A stretch of DNA of 64,000 nt. Source: Pseudomonas sp. Irchel s3h14 (GTDB lineage Bacteria > Pseudomonadota > Gammaproteobacteria > Pseudomonadales > Pseudomonadaceae). The notes under the pieces were generated by a model, which saw only the letters and a program-made list of their open reading frames with translations, was not told where the DNA came from and ran no database searches. Below are positions 32,903-41,272 of the stretch, piece by piece. Location of the stretch: the NCBI RefSeq assembly GCF_900187425.1, contig NZ_FYDJ01000004.1:414958-478957 (forward strand). The letters run 5' to 3'. Every line of letters begins with the position of its first letter. Position 1 is the stretch's first letter. A program made the position numbers and the translations under genes.

Positions 32903-34169
32903 CGTCGACCTCCTTGCGTGCAGGCGATTCGCGCCAGTCCAGATACGGTTCCCAATCGAGCATCTGCACCTGCGACAGGCTGAGCGGCCGCGTCGCAAAG
33001 AACATGACCGCACGCAGACCGTCGCTGAAGTAATGGGCGCCGCTGAACGTCGTTCGCGATTGTGCCTGGGACGCGGGACCGACGCCGGTGACGAACCCGA
33101 GCTTGTCCAGACCGGCCGAATACATCATGTCCTGGATCAGGAGATTTCTCGCCTCATCGACATCCTCATGCAAGACGAGGTTTTCCGACTCGCGCGGTGC
33201 AAAGCGTCCGCCGGTCGGTCTTGCGACCTGCGCGAGATAGACGGAGTGACCCTCGAAGCGCATTGGCGTGTTCCACACACGCACCCAAGTCGCCGGCGCT
33301 CCGGCTTGCGATTGCTTGCGAACCACGGCATCGGGCATGCGGCCGAACACACGTTCGGCCGCATCTGCGGGGTGCGCGGCACGCCGGTAGCCGCGACGCA
33401 CAAATGCGGCGGCAATATCGGCGAACTCACCGACGAGAATCGCATTGAACGGATCGCCGTTCGCCCTGCCGTTCGCGTCAGCGGCGCAGCAGGGAAGGCG
33501 CTCCAACGCGGAACGCAACGCGGCCAGATCGTCATAGTCCTTGATCTCGGAACCGTGATGCTGGAACAAGCCTTCGGCAAACCATTTTTCCCCAGCATCG
33601 TCCGGCACCCGCAAGAAGAGGGAGAACGGGATCAGCGTCTTTCTCTGCAGCAGATCGATATTCAGCAGCCGCGTAACGCGCTCCGGGTTGATGAACAGCA
33701 CGCCCGCTTTCGTTTCGCCTGGCAGGACGGGATTCTTGAACCCCAGTTGGTCTAAGTGATCATTGATGCGCACGTTCGCTGCCGGGGTGAATGTCCCGTG
33801 CATGGACCAGGCGACTTCGAGTGGCGAGAAATAATCGGGATCGGTTCCCGGCCGCAGCAACAAGAGCGGATCGGCAGTCCGGTTCTGGACTTCGACCCAC
33901 ACAGGCTGCACGCGCGTCTTGTCCAACTCTACTCCCAGCATGCGCCGCCTGTCTTCGGCACTGAGCACGGCGGCGCTGACGCGTATCTCGTGCCTGGTGG
34001 CCGTCTGCGCACGTTCACGCAATCCGGAGGTACTGAAATCGGCAGGCGCCTGCCAGGTCGAACAAGCAACGGCTAGCGCAAGAATCGCTACACAACTCAT
34101 GGTGCACAAGCAGCGCATTGCACATCGCAGAGTACCCCTGGCGCGTGGCGCCGACGGCAAGCGACTCAT
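32889..34169 (-). CDS. LssY_C-domain lipoprotein 2
   Basis: A 426-residue protein with a signal/lipobox (CVAILALAVACSTW) and the LssY C-terminal domain. Shared blocks with its upstream paralogue are ILVGEF.., RFEGHSVYLAQVARPTG, LHEDVDEARNLLIQDMMYS and KLGFVTGVG. The domain is found in membrane-linked proteins of unknown function. The start overlaps the previous gene by 4 bases and the end overlaps the hydrolase gene. The high-GC character of these three genes differs from the Tn7-like module further on. Confidence 0.75.
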   Translation of the reverse strand: MSRLPSAPRARGTLRCAMRCLCTMSCVAILALAVACSTWQAPADFSTSGLRERAQTATRHEIRVSAAVLSAEDRRRMLGVELDKTRVQPVWVEVQNRTADPLLLLRPGTDPDYFSPLEVAWSMHGTFTPAANVRINDHLDQLGFKNPVLPGETKAGVLFINPERVTRLLNIDLLQRKTLIPFSLFLRVPDDAGEKWFAEGLFQHHGSEIKDYDDLAALRSALERLPCCAADANGRANGDPFNAILVGEFADIAAAFVRRGYRRAAHPADAAERVFGRMPDAVVRKQSQAGAPATWVRVWNTPMRFEGHSVYLAQVARPTGGRFAPRESENLVLHEDVDEARNLLIQDMMYSAGLDKLGFVTGVGPASQAQSRTTFSGAHYFSDGLRAVMFFATRPLSLSQVQMLDWEPYLDWRESPARKEVDDARK

Positions 34170-35458
34170 GGCTTGACCCGCCCCGGTGATTGTCCGCCAC
34201 TCTCGTAGATTCCCTTCGATAGAAAGAATTCGATTTCCGCCAGGGAGGTGTGCGTGTGATCGAATACCAGGACACAGCGCAGCCCATCCGTGTAGTAAGG
34301 ATCGGTCGTCAGGTTCTCGCGCGGCGCGCTCTTGGGCGCAGCCCCCACACCCTTCACAAATCCGAACTTGGCCAGCGTCACCGAATACGCCATATCCTGT
34401 GTCAGCGCACTGCGCGCTTCGTCGACGTCAGGGTCGATCTTGTGCGTCGTCAGCGTCGCAGAATGCACGGTCAACCGGCTGCCGATATCACGGCTGATCT
34501 GTCCGACCCACACCTTCTTGCCGTGATATTCCATCGGACTCAGCCACAGCCTCAGGTGATTGCGCTGGTGGACGTTGTCACGCGCCTTTTGCAAGGCAAG
34601 GTCCTGAGCTCGCCCGAACAGATAGAGATCGCTCACCGGCGCATAGGGATAGCGCTCGCCGGCAAGCGCCGAATTAACCATTTTCATGATCGCCCCCGAC
34701 CACTTTTCCTCGGTTCCACGCCAGCCGCGACGCGCGAATGCGGGGAAGGCATCATCGAGGCCGCCGACGATCACCAGGTTCAGCGGATCGCCGTTCCTGG
34801 AACCCTCCTCGTTGGTGACGCAGCACGGCAGCGCCTCCAACGCCGCCTGGAAACTGGCGTCATCCGTGTAGTTCACAATGTCCTCGGGTGGATAGATGCC
34901 CTGCCTGAACACTTCGCTGATGTGGTAATCGGCGCGCAGGCCCGGCACGATGGCCAGAACAGAGAAATGCCTCGCCCGCCCGTCTGCCACCAGATCGAGG
35001 TTTACGAACTTGAACCCCTCGTCGAGATTGGTCAACACGAAGCCCGAGGTTGTCGCGCCAGGTGCGACAGGGTTGCGGAAGGCCAGCCGACGAAAGTGCC
35101 GGTCGAGCGCCGTCCGCTCGTCCTGCGGGACGCCCGAGAAAAATGCTTCGGCCGCCTCGGATGCAGGGAAGAAATTTGGATCGAGGCCCGGTGAAAGCAG
35201 ATAGTAGGGGCGGTCTTCCCGATTTTTGACTTCGATCCAGACTGGCTGTATCGATGTATTCGCCAGAGGCACGCCGTAGACCGCCTCGCTTTCTGCGGCC
35301 GACAGTACGGCGGTCGATACGAGCAAGCCGCCATCGCTGCGCGTCACGGCGCGGCTCTTGTAGTCAAGGCTCGTCGTTGGCGGCGGCTGGGAGGCGCAGC
35401 CGGCGAGCGCAGCTGCGATGGCCGTTGCTGAGAGAACGTGTCTCACCATGCGATGCAT
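34166..35458 (-). CDS. LssY_C-domain lipoprotein 1
   Basis: A 430-residue paralogue of the next gene. It has a lipoprotein signal (ATAIAAALAGCASQPP) and matching blocks such as ALPCCVTNEEGSRNGDPLNLVIVGG, YHGKKVWVGQISRDIGSR, HKIDPDVDEARSALTQDMAYS and KFGFVKGVG. It is the first gene of the operon. The shared length and order with its neighbour show a tandem duplication. A dyad CTACG-TAATC-CGTAG lies upstream at 35504-35518. Function unknown. Confidence 0.75.
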   Translation of the reverse strand: MHRMVRHVLSATAIAAALAGCASQPPPTTSLDYKSRAVTRSDGGLLVSTAVLSAAESEAVYGVPLANTSIQPVWIEVKNREDRPYYLLSPGLDPNFFPASEAAEAFFSGVPQDERTALDRHFRRLAFRNPVAPGATTSGFVLTNLDEGFKFVNLDLVADGRARHFSVLAIVPGLRADYHISEVFRQGIYPPEDIVNYTDDASFQAALEALPCCVTNEEGSRNGDPLNLVIVGGLDDAFPAFARRGWRGTEEKWSGAIMKMVNSALAGERYPYAPVSDLYLFGRAQDLALQKARDNVHQRNHLRLWLSPMEYHGKKVWVGQISRDIGSRLTVHSATLTTHKIDPDVDEARSALTQDMAYSVTLAKFGFVKGVGAAPKSAPRENLTTDPYYTDGLRCVLVFDHTHTSLAEIEFFLSKGIYESGGQSPGRVKP

Positions 35459-36105
35459 CGCGTAACCTCATCAACTGAGCTTTACCAATCTTCGCTGGCG
35501 CGCCTACGTAATCCGTAGCTACTACGGACATTGGTTTCTACGTCGCAGCTTTTCATCAGGAACCGCCCCGGGAATTGCGCAGGCTTTTTGGGGTGAGTTT
35601 CGCCGCCATGGAAGAATAGTCGAACTATCGATTGCAGGCCGCTTCGGCCTCTGCAGGTGATACGTCACCGATGGCTCCAGCGCCGTCGATGGTTGCCCTT
35701 TCCCGCCCCGCCCCTCTCGGCACGCTGCTGCCGGGTACCGCTGAGACCTCCCAGTGCCATGCAAGAAACTCCCGACAGTATTTAGGGCGTTTTCACACAG
35801 CCTGGGTCGGTTGCAGCCCTTCGCGACAGGCAGCAGTCGGCCATTTCCGGTCGCTCGTGACTGATCACAGTCGACCCGTTGCAAGCAGGCGGCCAGCTTA
35901 GAACGAACCTGCGCCTTTCCTCGCGGGTGGGGATTATCCGTGCTGCGTCGAAGCAGGATCCGGCTCATCCTCCACCGGGAGAACCCAATCTTTTCTTGTG
36001 AGTAAAGTCGAGGTACCGAGCAACACGCTGCCTGTACAGTGACAGCACAGAACAAGGTAATTACAATTTGATTAACATCCAGCGACTTGAGCGATTGAAT
36101 ACCCC
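35459..36105. other. Gene-free stretch with operator-like dyad and repeat remnants
   Basis: No convincing gene. It holds the CTACG-TAATC-CGTAG dyad (35504-35518) with a second CTACGGA nearby, and a copy of the dispersed repeat starting TTTTCACACAGCCTGGGTCGG (35790-35810) and continuing to about 35885. A minus-strand open frame of 177 codons here has no recognisable features. Confidence 0.5.
35504..35518. promoter_or_regulatory. Dyad CTACG-TAATC-CGTAG upstream of the LssY operon
   Basis: A perfect inverted repeat 46 bases before the first gene, followed by a third CTACGG half-site. It resembles sites of LuxR-type response regulators such as those of ethanol oxidation, but this is inference. 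Confidence 0.4.
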
Positions 36106-36294
36106 ATGGAAAGCAAGACTGCGCGCCTCACTGTGCTCATTGATCCCGTCAAGAAAAAAGCTTTCGAGGAACTCTGTGCAGCACAAGACCTGACGTCTTC
36201 GCAGGTTGTCCGCCAACTGATTCGTGACTATCTGGACACTCACGGCGCCAGCTATTCGACCAAGAGCAAGCATGCCGCCAGTACCAAGTCATAA
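36106..36294 (+). CDS. Ribbon-helix-helix DNA-binding protein
   Basis: A 62-residue protein. The pattern ARLTVLIDPVKKKAFEELCAAQDLTSSQVVRQLIRDYL is a CopG/Arc-type ribbon-helix-helix fold: a short beta strand followed by two helices. It ends in a Ser/Lys-rich tail. Such proteins are small repressors or antitoxins; no toxin gene is adjacent. It stands alone, 22 bases before the end of the convergent SulP gene. Confidence 0.7.
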   Translation: MESKTARLTVLIDPVKKKAFEELCAAQDLTSSQVVRQLIRDYLDTHGASYSTKSKHAASTKS

Positions 36295-36315
36295 CCCAAC
36301 ACTGGCAGTTAGTCT

Positions 36316-37941
36316 CTAGAGGGTCGACGTACCCTCTACGTGCCTGACAGCTTTAGCCAGCGCGGTGTTGAAGTCGGCGTGGTAATGCTCCGGGCCAATT
36401 TCTTGCAGGATACCCACCCTATCGAGCTTGCTGAACACCTTCGTGTTCGCTTCGCAGAGTTTCACCACGATATTGCGCTTGTGCAGCTGCTGAATAACCT
36501 CCTCCAACACTTGCAAGCCCGTGATATCCATAAACGGCACGCGCTTCAGACGGATAATCAACAGACGTGGGTCGGTATGGGTCTGTGCTAACACACGCTC
36601 GAAGGTCTCAGCCGCACCAAAGAACAGTGGCCCTTCAATCGTGTAAATCAGTATCCCTGGCGGCAAGTGAGAATGGCCATTCGCCCTCAACTCTCCTTCA
36701 AGTTCGTGCTCGACTATCTGCTGCACCTCCACGGATGAGGCCATGCGGCGCATGAAGTGCAACATCGCGAGAATGACGCCGATATTCACGGCGATCACCA
36801 AGTCACTGAACACTGTGAGGCTGAAGGTGATGAGCAGAATAGACACGTCTGCGCGCGGGGCTCGCTGGACCATGCGCTTGAAGTGTTTCAACTCGCTCAT
36901 GTTGTACGCGACCACGAAAAGAATGGCAGCCAGGGCGCACAGTGGGATGTTTGAGGCTAGAGGTGCCAGAAACAGAATAATAAGCACCAAGGTGACCGCG
37001 TGCGTAATGCCAGCCAGCGGGCTTGTGCCGCCATTACGGATATTGGTTGCAGTACGGGCAATGGCTCCGGTAGCCGCGAAGCCGCCAAACAATGGCGTGA
37101 CCAGATTAGCCACCCCCTGACCGATCAGCTCCTGATTGGAATCATGCTTAGTGCCCGCCATGCCATCAGCCACCATTGCGGACAAAAGCGATTCGATTGC
37201 TCCAAGCATGGCGATCGTGAAAGCCGGACCAATCAAATCGATGACGCGAGACAGCGTGATTTCAGGCAGGCTAAACGCTGGAAGACCTTGAGGTATGCCA
37301 CCAAATGCGCTGCCAATCGTGGCTACCCCCTCGAAATGAAAGGTTGACTGTATTGCCATAGCTACCGCCATTGCGACCAACGGGCCAGGCACCCGTTTGA
37401 GACCGGGAATTTTGGAAGCGGTGATTACCAACAAAAGACTGAGTGCAGCCAGCAGGGTGGTGGCCACATGAAGATCCGGGAGCGCCTGTAGCAAATGCCA
37501 GAGCTTTTCGTGGAAGTGCTCTCCACTGATCGCCGGTAAACCGAAAAAGTCTTTCCACTGTCCGACCCAGATGATCACGCCGATGCCGGCGGTGAATCCG
37601 ACGATCACCGGATCGGGGATAAACTTGATGATTGCACCAAGCCGGGCAATCCCGAGCAATAACAACATGGCGCCCGCCATCATCGTGGCGATTTGCAGAC
37701 CGTCTACGCCATGCTTGGCCGTAACTCCCGCCAGAATCACGATGAACGCACCTGTTGGCCCGGCAATCTGTAAGCGGCTCCCCCCAAAGAGCGAAACCAG
37801 CAGGCCGCCGATGATTGCGGTGTAGATGCCTTGCTCAGGCTTGACGCCAGATGCAATGGCAAAAGCCATTGCCAGGGGGAGCGCCACGACCCCGACTATC
37901 ACGCCAGACACCAGATTGCGGAGCCAGTGTTTACGCCCCAT
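36316..37941 (-). CDS. SulP-family anion transporter with STAS domain
   Basis: About 541 residues from ATG 37941 (longer frames start at 37977 or 37989). The N-terminal part has ten or more hydrophobic segments with the SulP signature GVVALPLAMAFAIASGVKPEQGIYTAIIGG. A C-terminal STAS domain (about residues 430-540) has RVPFMDITGLQVLEEV. These are sulfate, bicarbonate or other anion symporters. A GTATGCGCATAC palindrome lies upstream and resembles the nearby ArsR-type boxes. No operon partner. Confidence 0.88.
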   Translation of the reverse strand: MGRKHWLRNLVSGVIVGVVALPLAMAFAIASGVKPEQGIYTAIIGGLLVSLFGGSRLQIAGPTGAFIVILAGVTAKHGVDGLQIATMMAGAMLLLLGIARLGAIIKFIPDPVIVGFTAGIGVIIWVGQWKDFFGLPAISGEHFHEKLWHLLQALPDLHVATTLLAALSLLLVITASKIPGLKRVPGPLVAMAVAMAIQSTFHFEGVATIGSAFGGIPQGLPAFSLPEITLSRVIDLIGPAFTIAMLGAIESLLSAMVADGMAGTKHDSNQELIGQGVANLVTPLFGGFAATGAIARTATNIRNGGTSPLAGITHAVTLVLIILFLAPLASNIPLCALAAILFVVAYNMSELKHFKRMVQRAPRADVSILLITFSLTVFSDLVIAVNIGVILAMLHFMRRMASSVEVQQIVEHELEGELRANGHSHLPPGILIYTIEGPLFFGAAETFERVLAQTHTDPRLLIIRLKRVPFMDITGLQVLEEVIQQLHKRNIVVKLCEANTKVFSKLDRVGILQEIGPEHYHADFNTALAKAVRHVEGTSTL

Positions 37942-37996
37942 CAATCCCGCCTTCCAGGCCTCACCAACCGCAATCATGGCTAGCTCCAAAATAGAT

Positions 37997-38008
37997 GTAT
38001 GCGCATAC
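37997..38008. promoter_or_regulatory. Palindrome GTATGCGCATAC ahead of the SulP gene
   Basis: A perfect 12-bp palindrome between divergent genes. It shares ATGTATGCGCA with the box upstream of arsO. Confidence 0.4.
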
Positions 38009-38151
38009 TATTAACATGCCATGATAATTTAAATACCCTTTATCCACTGCCTCGTGCCGCAGGGAATGCTGATAGCGAAGACTCAGATGGGCTGAACAGG
38101 CGTGCACTGCAAATAGAAATTTCCGAGAGCGCGTGTAGCGTGGTGACTGAC

Positions 38152-38382
38152 ATGAATCGCAAAACGGTGAAAAGCAAACATGCCGAAGGCGTAACCTTTG
38201 ACACCCACTTGATCGCAAACCCGACCAATCCCAAGGAGTGGATCGTGTTCTTCAAGAAGGACGCGGGGAGGAGTTATTTTTTGGTTGATGACAACGAAGA
38301 GGTCGAGTCTTTCGGACATCTGGATGACTTGATCGCCGAGCTTCGAGACTTGGGCCTCAAGACCGCTGAAATCCATTTCTAA
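38152..38382 (+). CDS. Small hypothetical protein (76 aa)
   Basis: A product of about 76 residues from ATG 38152 (MNRKTVKSKHAEGVTFDTHLI). The middle WIVFFKKDAGRSYFLVDDNEEVESF looks like a beta-rich fold, and the end LDDLIAELRDLGLKTAEIHF is a helix plus strand. No named domain. An upstream in-frame start at 37999 would add 51 residues overlapping the SulP promoter, which is unlikely. Likely a real gene because of its amphipathic pattern and codon use, function unknown. Confidence 0.5.
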   Translation: MNRKTVKSKHAEGVTFDTHLIANPTNPKEWIVFFKKDAGRSYFLVDDNEEVESFGHLDDLIAELRDLGLKTAEIHF

Positions 38383-38717
38383 CCATTGGATTACGCCTTG
38401 GAGACATGATCATGTCAGTGAAAATCGAGTATCTATCCAATCAAAACGAAGCTCTTTGGTCTGTATGCTTCCTGATATGACAGGCAGCTTTGGGTCCAGA
38501 GTGTGTAAAAACGCTTCGCCAAAATTGCAGTGTGCGCGTCTACGTTAAATCTGAAATTTATCGGCACATCAGCAGATTTGGATTTTGCGAAGACGCGCGA
38601 TTTCCAGCCCGGTTTTGAGTACCTGTCGCGCTGAAAAAAGTTTTTACACTGCCTCGGTCGGTTGAATCCGCAGTCGACTACAGTCCTTCGTGACGGGCAG
38701 AAATCGACTCTCAGCGC
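38383..38717. other. Gene-free stretch with MITE-like remnant
   Basis: GTGTAAAAAC (38503-38512) and GTTTTTACAC (38640-38649) are perfect inverted repeats 147 bp apart. The right one continues into a TGCCTCGGTCGGTTG motif also seen at 35801-35813. This may be a small non-autonomous element. Confidence 0.4.
38503..38649. repeat. Candidate MITE-like element
   Basis: A 147-bp non-coding segment bounded by 10-bp perfect inverted repeats GTGTAAAAAC. No target duplication was identified. Confidence 0.35.
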
Positions 38718-39119
38718 TCACTGGAATTGCGGCCAATGGTCCTGAATTTCATACCATGGAGCCTTGGATGCCACCTCGATGTGTTTCTGCTTGTCCGAGG
38801 TGAATGTAGTGTCCAGGGTGCCCAGCGCTATCGAGATCCAATTGGAGTATTCACCTTGGTTTCTTGACCAGAACAGCGAAGAGCCGCACGGGGCGCAGAA
38901 CTGGCGCAATACTGATTCAGAGGATCTGTACGACTTGATGCCATCGGCGCCTCGGATGAGGTGCAGATCGCCACGCAGTACACTGCCATAGCTGGCGAAT
39001 GCAGCTCCATGGCTTTTGCGGCATTGGCCGCGATGGCAGTGAGAAAGCGCTTTTGATCGTGACCGGATTTCGTATTTGACGGCGCGGCAAAGGCAGCTGC
39101 CCTGGAAGACGTCAGTCAT
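38718..39119 (-). CDS. GFA-family (CENP-V fold) zinc protein
   Basis: About 133 residues from ATG 39119. Cysteine motifs GSCLCRAVKYEI, CHRGQCRKSHG and FCAPCGSSLFW are the zinc-binding pattern of the glutathione-dependent formaldehyde-activating enzyme superfamily. Most such short members have no proven enzyme activity. The frame extends upstream without homology. Note that the second motif has CHRGQC in place of the common CHCxxC. A monocistronic gene. Confidence 0.8.
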   Translation of the reverse strand: MTDVFQGSCLCRAVKYEIRSRSKALSHCHRGQCRKSHGAAFASYGSVLRGDLHLIRGADGIKSYRSSESVLRQFCAPCGSSLFWSRNQGEYSNWISIALGTLDTTFTSDKQKHIEVASKAPWYEIQDHWPQFQ

Positions 39120-39204
39120 TTTGGAGCACACCTGAGAACGAAGAGACGGCCATTTAAACCGCGAACAGCTTCGGGGTCGACCGGCAGCATCTGGCTGTTT
39201 TCTG

Positions 39205-39245
39205 CCCCTCGCCAAGGGCAGAAATCGGCCAGAAGCAGTCTGTAT
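39205..39245. repeat. Copy of the dispersed repeat TTTCTGCC...GGCAGAAATCGGCC
   Basis: Close match to 31690-31740, in the same orientation. Confidence 0.5.
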
Positions 39246-39312
39246 CGCTTCTGATTTCCTCGACACGTGCGGCTGCCTGGTTTGGGTCGCGTGCCGTCAG
39301 TGGCCATAGGTC

Positions 39313-39945
39313 TCAGTCAATGACGTGGGGAATCAGACCCGGCAAAACCTGATGGTGCTTTTCCTGCACGGCTCTCACAGTGCCTGATAGGCTCGGGTCA
39401 CCCGTAAGAATCACTCCAAGCTGGAGTGTCATGACGTTAAGCCCATTGCTATTCTGGATGCCACTCTGAATCAGCTCAGGTGGATAGCCTTCGGAGTGTC
39501 GGCGCAGAGGGTGAATGCCGCTGTGTACGAACGAGTTCATGGCGTGATAATTCACATCCTTGAAATTCATTAGCATGCTCGATGCCTGCAGAGGAGCCCT
39601 TTCGACGATCTCATGGAGCATCTGCGAGAACATCGGGAGTTTATTTGCACTGTGTTCGACTTCCAGTGTGAGTGATGCCGCGAGGGTTTCGACCTGCTGA
39701 TCCTTAGCCGCATACAGAAGCCAAACGGCTCTTGTAAGGGCTTCATACTGCAAACGCATCATCGCTAGAGCTGACGTGTAGCATTGAGTTCTTACCAGCA
39801 GGCGCAGGCTTAGAGCGTGTTCCAGCGCCATGCCGCAAGCCACCATTGCGACCTCATGCCGTGTGCCGGGAAATGGAGTAACTCCCTTCAAAAGGTGAAG
39901 GATCTCTATGTGAAGTTCATCAGATCTATTCAGAAAATCTTCCAT
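39313..39945 (-). CDS. Helical hypothetical protein, possibly DUF6988-like
   Basis: A 210-residue, almost all-helical protein: HEVAMVACGMALEHALSLRLLVRTQCYTSALAMMRLQYEALTRAVWLLYAA resembles HEPN-like or DUF5677/DUF6988-type proteins, with NSFVHSGIHPLRRHSEG as a conserved-looking loop with histidines. The assignment is by general look. It stands alone. Function unknown. Confidence 0.5.
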   Translation of the reverse strand: MEDFLNRSDELHIEILHLLKGVTPFPGTRHEVAMVACGMALEHALSLRLLVRTQCYTSALAMMRLQYEALTRAVWLLYAAKDQQVETLAASLTLEVEHSANKLPMFSQMLHEIVERAPLQASSMLMNFKDVNYHAMNSFVHSGIHPLRRHSEGYPPELIQSGIQNSNGLNVMTLQLGVILTGDPSLSGTVRAVQEKHHQVLPGLIPHVID

Positions 39946-40225
39946 CTCCCGTCTTTCCTTTTGTTTACGTAGACGCTCATTTGTTCATAGTGAAGTCATT
40001 CATACCTGAACTTAAGTGTGCAAAGTCGTTGGTTAGTGGCTGCAATGGGTCGATTAGAGCCCTTCGCGACCGCCAGTAATCTATGCTGCCTTTGACTAGG
40101 AGCGCTCTGCAAATGTGCGACCGTGGACACCTTGGTGTCTTGGACGAGGGAATCGCTGGAAGGCCTCTGCTCTATATAGGGTGGTTCTCATCACACGATA
40201 TTAATCGCAGTGGCACCATAATCTG

Positions 40226-41095
40226 TCAGGGGGCGCTCTTCGGCTTGGGTTTTCGGGTGCTCGGCTTACGTTTGGCGCCGGGAGCCTTGCGTACCTGCGT
40301 CAATTGATGCTCCAGAGTTTCGGCACAGGCGTGCTGCGCTGCTACCGATTGCCGAGTTTGACTGAGCTCGTTTTGAGTCGACTCCAGCCGCCGTTGCAAC
40401 TGCTCGACGTGCCGACCAGACACTTTGAGCTGAGTCGACATTGCCTTGCCCTCCTCGCGCGCGCGGTCGACCTCACGGTGCGCGCGATCTTCGACGCCAC
40501 GGACGTAGCTCTCCTGCGCGACGCGCTCCTGTTCGGCCTTGAGCCGCAGCGCCTGCAGATCCTGCTGCAATGTCTGGTTGTGATGCTGAACTTCGCGGCG
40601 CTCGTGCAGCCAACTTTCACGCTGCTGCTGCAGATCCTCGATCTGCGTCTGGCGCTGGGATAGCAGCAACTCGAGGTCGGCCAGCCGCGTCTCGGTCGCC
40701 TCGCGCCCGGCCATGGCCTCCGCCGCGTGCTGACGAAACTTAGCCGCATCCTGACGCGCCTGCTCCTCTGCGGCCGCGACTCGATCGCGCTCCGCGCCTA
40801 TCATCTGTCGTTGTTCGGCCAGCGCCTGTTCGGCGACGCCCTGTGCCAGGTGGATCGCCTGTTGCCACACCGCAACAAACGCCTGCGCCACCTCGGCCGG
40901 CAGTGCCGGCAGGCGGGTCTCGCCGCTCAGACGCTCGGCCAGGCGCGCCCACCACTGATCGAGCAGGCCACCGACCCGCGCCGGACTGCCGCGCCCGAGT
41001 TCCAGACGCACGCGCTCCACGGTCGGCCGTTCGCCCCGCGCCAATACCGTATCCGCAGCGGCAAACACCTCGTTTTCCGGCACCCCGACTGCCAT
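40226..41095 (-). CDS. KfrA-like DNA-binding coiled-coil protein
   Basis: A 289-residue protein. The KfrA N-terminal DNA-binding domain is at about 1-110 (VFAAADTVLARGERPTVERVRLELGRGSPARVGGLLDQWW). A long coiled coil of Gln/Glu/Arg-rich heptads follows (about 110-270), ending in a basic tail (AKRKPSTRKPKPKSAP). KfrA proteins of plasmids bind DNA and help segregation; on chromosomes they mark integrated elements. It lies just outside the Tn7-like genes. Intact. Confidence 0.85.
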   Translation of the reverse strand: MAVGVPENEVFAAADTVLARGERPTVERVRLELGRGSPARVGGLLDQWWARLAERLSGETRLPALPAEVAQAFVAVWQQAIHLAQGVAEQALAEQRQMIGAERDRVAAAEEQARQDAAKFRQHAAEAMAGREATETRLADLELLLSQRQTQIEDLQQQRESWLHERREVQHHNQTLQQDLQALRLKAEQERVAQESYVRGVEDRAHREVDRAREEGKAMSTQLKVSGRHVEQLQRRLESTQNELSQTRQSVAAQHACAETLEHQLTQVRKAPGAKRKPSTRKPKPKSAP

Positions 41096-41155
41096 GGCTC
41101 ATCTCCGGTTATATTAGGTCTGATAATGGAATGTTATCCAATTCTGAGCCACGTG

Positions 41156-41163
41156 TTAGTCCT
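41156..41163. repeat. Candidate left end motif TTAGTCCT of the Tn7-like element
   Basis: TTAGTCCT here is inverted at 46317-46324. Nearby GAGACGGATAC and TAGACGGAAACG look like two copies of a binding repeat. Weak evidence for ends. Confidence 0.25.
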
Positions 41164-41272
41164 GGCTCAATCAAAGAGACGGATACAAAAAACCAGATTG
41201 TTTAGACGGAAACGAGAAAAACTCCTAGCTCAATACGCGCTCCGACAAGCGCCATGCGGATTTTAAGACCTC

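Noticed and set aside
32456..35204. Several plus-strand frames opposite the LssY operon
   Set aside because: All are shadows of the leftward GC-rich genes; the minus-strand genes have lipoprotein signals, overlaps and paralogy.
35522..36055. 177-codon minus-strand open frame
   Set aside because: It runs through dispersed repeats, has a biased composition and no recognisable domain or ribosome binding site.
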